Shown here in pieces: positions 59,192 to 64,000 of a DNA stretch of 64,000 nt. The position numbers and the translations under genes are program-made. The notes under the pieces are model-generated. The model was given only the letters and a program-made list of their open reading frames with translations. It searched no databases and was not told the origin of the DNA. Position 1 is the stretch's first letter, and every line of letters starts with the position of its first letter. The stretch is from positions 43,511 to 107,510 of the forward strand of contig UQKE01000002.1 of the NCBI GenBank assembly GCA_900541555.1, read 5' to 3'. The DNA is from an uncultured Porphyromonadaceae bacterium. GTDB taxonomy: Bacteria; Bacteroidota; Bacteroidia; Bacteroidales; Muribaculaceae.

Positions 59192-62083
59192 TTATTTGTC
59201 GGGCATGTCGCGTCCACACATTTCTTTGAATTGGCAATATGCGCAAGAATGAGTGTCGGCAGTTTGCGTAAACGGAATATCTCTGTTGAAAATTTCATGC
59301 ATGGTTTCTTTTATCCGGTTCATGAAGTTTTCGTTGTCGATATCAACCCGATAGTCGGATACAGCTTTTTCCCCGTTGATTATTTCATATTTGCCTTCTC
59401 GGCATGTGTGGCTGTTGCGAAGTTTGTAGATTACAGGTGTTATTGCCTCCCGATAGCCTGTTGCTTGCGCATAAGCGTTGCAATACAATAAGACTTGGAG
59501 GATGGCTTTGTTTCTCTTGTTGCCTTCAAATAATGAAGAAAATGTTTTATCGTCGGAAATTTTGATTTCGTCAGAACCTGTCTTGTAATCCACAATTCGC
59601 AGGTTTCCGGATACCCGATCCAATCGGTCGACGATTAGCTTGAAATTCACCGTCAACCCATCGCCAAAATCCCAATTGAATGCCGTTTTCATTTCACTGG
59701 CGAGATAGTCGAACGGAGTCAATCGCTTATCGTGCAATATCACATTCCTAACATAATATACCACGATTTTGCCTATCAGAATTGCTTCTCCGGACAAAGG
59801 GCGGGAAACATCGTCAATATGGTTGTAATATGTATTGAGCGCTTCTGTCACTACTGTGTCCAACGCCGGACTATGGGGTGCTAAATACTGATCTAAACAG
59901 GAAGCTGTCACTGTGTGGCCACACATTGGCGCATACAATCGCTCGAATACGCCGTGAACGACTTGTCCGAAGGTCGCGCGATCGATAAAATCGGTCATTT
60001 CAATTTCCTCATTGATGCCTTCTACTCGTGTGAGGTAAAACTTTAATGGGCAATCAATATAGGCATTCAAAGAACTTGCAGATAGGAATTTCCCTGACTC
60101 CGGACGAAGATACTCAGACAACTTATTCCAAATATAATCGTTTTTATATACGCAAATTGGAAAGGTTTCAGGTGTTTTTACATCGTATTCGTATAGGATA
60201 TGTTTGTTTTTGCCGCGATTGTACACTTTGTCCAATTGGTATATGTATCTTGATTCTTCGCCGCTCGATGTGCCTTGCGTACGTGAATCGTATAGCAAAT
60301 ATACGTTTTGCGAGCGGCTGATCATTCGATAAAAATAGTAAGTGTACATTGAGTCTTGATACTCAAATGTCGCCATCCGGTAGCCTGTTCGCAGATTATT
60401 GGGAATAAATGAACGAGAATAGCGTTTTGTCGGAAAAACTTTTTCATTCATCGACAATACTATCAAATTTTTAAAGTCGAGGAGGCGTGTTTCCAAGACT
60501 CCCATGATTTGCAATCCACGCAACGGTTCGCCTTCGAAAGCGACAGCCATGCCCGATAGCAGCCGCGACAGCAAAAAGAAAAACGACTGCCCCCCTATTT
60601 CAATCTCATAGTTGGCTAATGTTGTTTCCAGTTGCTTTAATGATTGGCGTGTTTTGTCTATGAAGTATTGTTCGATTTTGTTTTCTTGTTGCTTTGACAA
60701 CCGCATGTATATTTGCGACAAAATATTGTCGCAGTAGGTTATGACGTCGTTTTCAAAATCATTGAATATGAATGAAAGTTCATTGACCGATTCTGTCAAG
60801 AAGGAAATCGGCACAAAGAAATATCTCTTGTCTTTTGCATTTTGAAGCATTTGCGATATCCTTGAACTGCAAATGGAATTTATATACGGATGGGATACGA
60901 TAGCTTCAATGTCTTCGTAAAAATAAGCTGTTTCTCCATTCACAATCCTTTTGCGCTGATTTAAAATCGCCAACGAAGAAATCAATGATTGTACGGGTGT
61001 TTGCGAAAATGGATAGCCCATCGTGATATTCAGCGATTTTATTTTAGGAGGAATTGAATACAAGACTGCATTCAGGTATTTTTCCTCCGGCAACACGATT
61101 GCGGTATCGATGTCGGAATCCGTGCCGGTAATTTTGCCCGATTCAATCAAGTTGTCGACAATCTTTGCCACTATTTGCGCTTGTCCGCTTCCGGATGGAA
61201 TGGAATGCACTTCTACGTTTGGCAATTGTGCCGGTTGCGACAAATCGTATTTAGAAGGATATTCTTTTATATAATCTCGAATGAAAAAAGAGCCTTTATT
61301 CCAATCGTCGAAGAAAGGAGATTCAAAATCCCAATAAAAATCGCCAATTTTCAATGTCTTGAATTTGTCGAATATTTGGCGCTCTGTCGCCGACAATGTG
61401 CTAAATCCTACAAAAACAATTCTTTTAAATTCGAAATTGGTTGCACTTTTTTCTTTCACCGTTTCTGCTGCCAAACGGTATATCATTCCCCCATATCCCA
61501 TGCCTTCGCTTGAAAGGGCTTTCCTGAAATTTACATACAAAGGATATAGTAAATTCCACAGTTGCATGTATAGCGTTTTGCAGCTTTCTCGCGATTCCTC
61601 TTTCATCCACAACGTGTCCGATCTTTCGATGTCTTTGTCGATGCCCCAAAAATCTTTTATGACACTTTTTTGTTCCGGTGTCAAAAAATCGGCTTGAATC
61701 TGTTTTAAATTCTTTACGTTTGTGAATAATTCCCGAGCATCGATTAAGTCCCTATCGACATCGTTGAAGTCGTTTAATATCATGTCTCCCCAATGGAGAA
61801 ACTGCTCGAAATCAGATGGATGCTCCGACAGACAGCAATATTCGCGATACAATATCAGCAGCAACTCTACCCTGTCTGTTTCTATCAAATTTGATTGCTC
61901 GGATGCAAAATCCGATATTGTAGTAATCGCCGGAAATATAAAAGGATGACCGCAAAACGATTCTTGCAGGTATTTTCTAAAAAATGTGCCGCTTCGCCGA
62001 TTTGGAAACACAAAGCAAAAATCGCCAAGATTTTTCTCTTGAGCGAAATGGATTTCTGCCAATTGCTTTAAAAACGGTTTCAT
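59192..62083 (-). CDS. AddB-like PD-(D/E)xK nuclease with iron-sulfur Cys set
   Basis: A 963-residue protein. The N-terminal part (FCFVFPNRRSGTFFRKYL) lacks an intact Walker A, as in inactive AddB helicase domains. The C-terminal nuclease has a Cys in LNAYIDCPLKFYLTRVEG and VDRLDRVSGNLRIVDYKTG as the D...D-x-K core. CAYCQFKEMC at the end completes a C...C-x2-C-x5-C set like the AddB/Cas4 iron-sulfur site. It should process broken DNA ends, with a separate AddA-type helicase. Start at 62083; 9 more codons are possible. It lies 7 bp after holB. Confidence 0.85.
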   Translation of the reverse strand: MKPFLKQLAEIHFAQEKNLGDFCFVFPNRRSGTFFRKYLQESFCGHPFIFPAITTISDFASEQSNLIETDRVELLLILYREYCCLSEHPSDFEQFLHWGDMILNDFNDVDRDLIDARELFTNVKNLKQIQADFLTPEQKSVIKDFWGIDKDIERSDTLWMKEESRESCKTLYMQLWNLLYPLYVNFRKALSSEGMGYGGMIYRLAAETVKEKSATNFEFKRIVFVGFSTLSATERQIFDKFKTLKIGDFYWDFESPFFDDWNKGSFFIRDYIKEYPSKYDLSQPAQLPNVEVHSIPSGSGQAQIVAKIVDNLIESGKITGTDSDIDTAIVLPEEKYLNAVLYSIPPKIKSLNITMGYPFSQTPVQSLISSLAILNQRKRIVNGETAYFYEDIEAIVSHPYINSICSSRISQMLQNAKDKRYFFVPISFLTESVNELSFIFNDFENDVITYCDNILSQIYMRLSKQQENKIEQYFIDKTRQSLKQLETTLANYEIEIGGQSFFFLLSRLLSGMAVAFEGEPLRGLQIMGVLETRLLDFKNLIVLSMNEKVFPTKRYSRSFIPNNLRTGYRMATFEYQDSMYTYYFYRMISRSQNVYLLYDSRTQGTSSGEESRYIYQLDKVYNRGKNKHILYEYDVKTPETFPICVYKNDYIWNKLSEYLRPESGKFLSASSLNAYIDCPLKFYLTRVEGINEEIEMTDFIDRATFGQVVHGVFERLYAPMCGHTVTASCLDQYLAPHSPALDTVVTEALNTYYNHIDDVSRPLSGEAILIGKIVVYYVRNVILHDKRLTPFDYLASEMKTAFNWDFGDGLTVNFKLIVDRLDRVSGNLRIVDYKTGSDEIKISDDKTFSSLFEGNKRNKAILQVLLYCNAYAQATGYREAITPVIYKLRNSHTCREGKYEIINGEKAVSDYRVDIDNENFMNRIKETMHEIFNRDIPFTQTADTHSCAYCQFKEMCGRDMPDK

Positions 62084-62090
62084 TGCATTG

Positions 62091-63218
62091 TTATTTCCTA
62101 AGCGCGACAATCACTTTAATGGCATAGTCGAACAAAACGATTTTAGCATTGGCATTTCGAGCGATATCGGCATTTGCACGGTCTGTCTCATTGGCAAGGA
62201 TTTCGATATTCCGTTCGTTGACAAATGGGCTGAATTTTGAACTGAATGCCTCTTCTTGTGTTGTCATATAGTTTAATTCGGGTCGATTCAAATTATAAAT
62301 GAAATTTTCTCGAAGCATGCGTGCCGTATATGTCAGAAACAGGCATATTTTTTCTCTTTTCAACTCAGCGACTTCTTCCGACCATATTTTTAAATTCCTC
62401 ACATCTTTCATGTAGGCCAATCGCATCAGTTGTTTGAAAAAATCCAAGAAAATCATATTGTCGGTTTCCACATCCAGCAAGCTTATCGCCCTTGTGGCAC
62501 TGCCTTCCGACAATTCCGCCAAACTTTTTGCCATGTGGGAATCCACAGCATATTGGCGCATCAAATAGTCGGAAACGATTTCGTTCGGCAATCGTTTCAT
62601 CAGAATCCGTTGGATGCGGGAATAGATTGTGGGCAAAATTTTTTCAGATTCATTGCTTACAAATAAAAACAAGGTGTTTTCATAGGGCTCTTCTATCATT
62701 TTCAGCAATCTGTTGGAACACTCTGTTTTTAATTTTTCCGGAAGCCACATGATCATGATTTTGTATTTTGCCGCGTATGGCTTTATGCTTGCTTTATGAA
62801 TTATGACATTGCCTTCGGAGTTATATATCACCGGTTGTTTTGTCCCCGGATTTAAAGTGTTGACCCAATCGGAGAAAGAGGAATAAATGCCATGTCCCAA
62901 AAATTGATGCCATTCCGGCAAGTACTCATCGCAAAAAGCAGTTTGCTCGCTTCCTTTTTTATAGATGGGAAAAACGTAAAACAAATCCGGATGGTTGAAC
63001 GTTGCATGTTGCAGGCATGAATCGCAGTGTCCGCACGGTTCGCCATCGGGGGTCTTTTCCGTGCAATGCACATATTGGGCAAATGCACGAGCCATCGCCA
63101 ATTTCCCTATACCTTCAATGCCTTCGAAAAGCAAAGCATGTGGAATCTTGTCGGAAACAACCATCGAACGCAGTCGGCGTTTCACGTCTTCATGTCCGGG
63201 TATGTCGCTGAATTTCAT
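62091..63218 (-). CDS. holB: DNA polymerase III subunit delta'
   Basis: A 375-residue clamp-loader protein. It starts MKFSDIPGHEDVKRRLRSMV. The zinc site is in HCTEKTPDGEPCGHCDSCLQ, and a degenerate P-loop FEGIEGIGKLAMARAFA replaces the ATP site, as expected of delta'. The sensor region KLKTECSNRLLKMIEEPYENTLFLFVS follows. The ATG at 63218 is 2 bp from the metF stop; a longer form overlapping metF is rejected. Confidence 0.93.
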   Translation of the reverse strand: MKFSDIPGHEDVKRRLRSMVVSDKIPHALLFEGIEGIGKLAMARAFAQYVHCTEKTPDGEPCGHCDSCLQHATFNHPDLFYVFPIYKKGSEQTAFCDEYLPEWHQFLGHGIYSSFSDWVNTLNPGTKQPVIYNSEGNVIIHKASIKPYAAKYKIMIMWLPEKLKTECSNRLLKMIEEPYENTLFLFVSNESEKILPTIYSRIQRILMKRLPNEIVSDYLMRQYAVDSHMAKSLAELSEGSATRAISLLDVETDNMIFLDFFKQLMRLAYMKDVRNLKIWSEEVAELKREKICLFLTYTARMLRENFIYNLNRPELNYMTTQEEAFSSKFSPFVNERNIEILANETDRANADIARNANAKIVLFDYAIKVIVALRK

Positions 63219-63220
63219 AT

Positions 63221-64000
63221 TTAATAAATACTTTTTGCTACTTCTTTTACGCTTTCTACGGCACTCACCGTATAGAAGTGGATACTTGGCACGCCGTATG
63301 CTATCAATTCGCGGCATTGGTGGATGCACCATTCCACTCCGAGGGCGCGTGCTTCTTCATCGGTTTTGCATTTCATGGCTTCTGAGGCCAATTCTTGTGG
63401 AAGATCAATCTTGAATGTTTTCGGTATCATGCTCAATTGAGATAATTTGCCGAAAGGTTTGATCCCCGGTATGATAGGTACATTGATACCTTCTTTATGC
63501 ACCCTTTCCACAAATTCAAAGTACTTACGGTTGTCATAGAACATTTGTGTCACGGCATATTCCGCACCGGCTTCCACTTTTTTCTTTAGCCAATAAATAT
63601 CTTGTTCCATATTGGGTGATTCTTCGTGTTTCTCAGGGTAGCAGGCCACTCCATAGCTGAACGGTGTTCCTGTCACCTTGATGGGAGAACCATCGACGAA
63701 TAGTCCCTTATTGAAATCATTAATCTGTCCTTCCAGTTCCAATGCATGGCTGTATCCGTTTCCTTCGGGGACAAATGCGGATTCGTGTTTGGCTTTGTCA
63801 CCGCGTAATACCAACAAGTCGGTAATGCCCAAGAACTGTAAGTCCAGCAATACATATTCCGTATCCTCGCGGGTAAATCCGCTGCATAGGATATGTGGCA
63901 CAGTTGTTATATTGTATTTGTTTTGCAGTTGCCTGCATATTTGCCGGAATATCCCGCACCCGGTAAGTACGAAAGGGCGTCCGCCGAATTTTCGATAACC
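63221..64000 (-). CDS. metF: Methylenetetrahydrofolate reductase (5' end beyond the window)
   Basis: Partial, at least 259 codons. TTVPHILCSGFTREDTEYVLLDLQFLGITDLLVLRGD is the folate/FAD region, with FSYGVACYPEKHEE, YWLKKKVEAGAEYAVTQMFYDN, IPIIPGIKPFGKLSQLSMIPKTF, and GVEWCIHQCRELIAYGVPSIHFYT. It makes 5-methyl-THF for methionine synthesis. The frame stays open to the window edge, but the first 25 visible codons (up to about 63925) align poorly with what I know of the family. The metF-holB order is common in Bacteroidales. Confidence 0.88.
   Translation of the reverse strand, partial: GYRKFGGRPFVLTGCGIFRQICRQLQNKYNITTVPHILCSGFTREDTEYVLLDLQFLGITDLLVLRGDKAKHESAFVPEGNGYSHALELEGQINDFNKGLFVDGSPIKVTGTPFSYGVACYPEKHEESPNMEQDIYWLKKKVEAGAEYAVTQMFYDNRKYFEFVERVHKEGINVPIIPGIKPFGKLSQLSMIPKTFKIDLPQELASEAMKCKTDEEARALGVEWCIHQCRELIAYGVPSIHFYTVSAVESVKEVAKSIY

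Overview
The window looks like a chromosomal segment of an anaerobic Bacteroidales bacterium. The evidence is repeated Bacteroidetes-type promoters (a TAnnTTTG -7 box, often with a TTG or TTTG -33 box 19-21 nt upstream), weak Shine-Dalgarno sites, family-typical genes (DUF349, DUF4886, DUF5063, BspA-like repeats, FadL-like barrels, AddB-like nuclease, START-like) and conserved Bacteroidales gene orders (clpP-clpX-recQ, DUF2520-kdsC-maf, metF-holB, yicC-gmk-nadD). Genus cannot be fixed from the sequence; a Muribaculaceae- or Barnesiella-like lineage is a guess. I see no rRNA, tRNA, CRISPR array, complete insertion sequence or prophage.

Layout. 0-4.7 kb: end of a ThiF-family gene (probably tcdA), a DUF4886 gene, trmN6, and a secreted Trp/Tyr/His-rich protein followed by an outer-membrane barrel. 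4.7-9.8 kb: mutS2, a small unknown gene, a periplasmic cyclophilin and an M16 peptidase. 9.9-16 kb: DUF349 protein, a polyprenyl-phosphate sugar transferase, an SGNH hydrolase, a BASS-like transporter and an AlbA_2 protein. 16-18.8 kb: mtnN-luxS, then a B3/4-domain gene and a Sua5/TsaC gene driven from three tandem near-identical promoters. 18.8-21 kb: an AT-rich, gene-poor island with an XRE regulator and a decayed reading frame. 21-28.1 kb (minus): small HD alarmone-hydrolase-like protein, BspA-like protein, Cys-rich membrane peptide, then dsbD-mazG-topB-nudix. 28.3-32.8 kb: yicC-gmk-nadD-DUF5063-M18 peptidase-yqgE. 32.8-37.7 kb (minus): rluA-type synthase, recQ, clpX, clpP. 37.9-44.4 kb: secreted unknown protein, thrA, START-like protein, pta-ackA. 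44.5-46.9 kb: nitroreductase-DUF2520-kdsC-maf. 46.9-53.2 kb (minus): HsdR_N-like protein, then uvrD-nspC-manA-unknown (ATP-grasp-like). 53.2-64 kb: holA, acyl-CoA dehydrogenase with EtfA/EtfB, ROK kinase, AddB-like nuclease, holB, and metF running off the edge.

Most genes are housekeeping: replication and repair (holA, holB, topB, recQ, uvrD, mutS2, addB-like), tRNA modification (trmN6, tsaC, perhaps tcdA), proteolysis (clpXP, M16, M18), acetate production (pta-ackA), acyl-CoA/Etf electron flow, and the activated-methyl cycle (mtnN-luxS, with metF nearby).

The most unusual element is not a gene. A 76-bp unit carrying a complete promoter plus an inverted repeat that overlaps the -33 box is tandemly duplicated at 17339-17490, with a diverged copy just upstream. 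Parts of the same element (GCGTCTC, then TTCTGCGCTCGA exactly 7 nt before a TAnnTTTG box) recur 35 kb away upstream of uvrD within a large inverted repeat. This suggests a dispersed, promoter-carrying repeat family.
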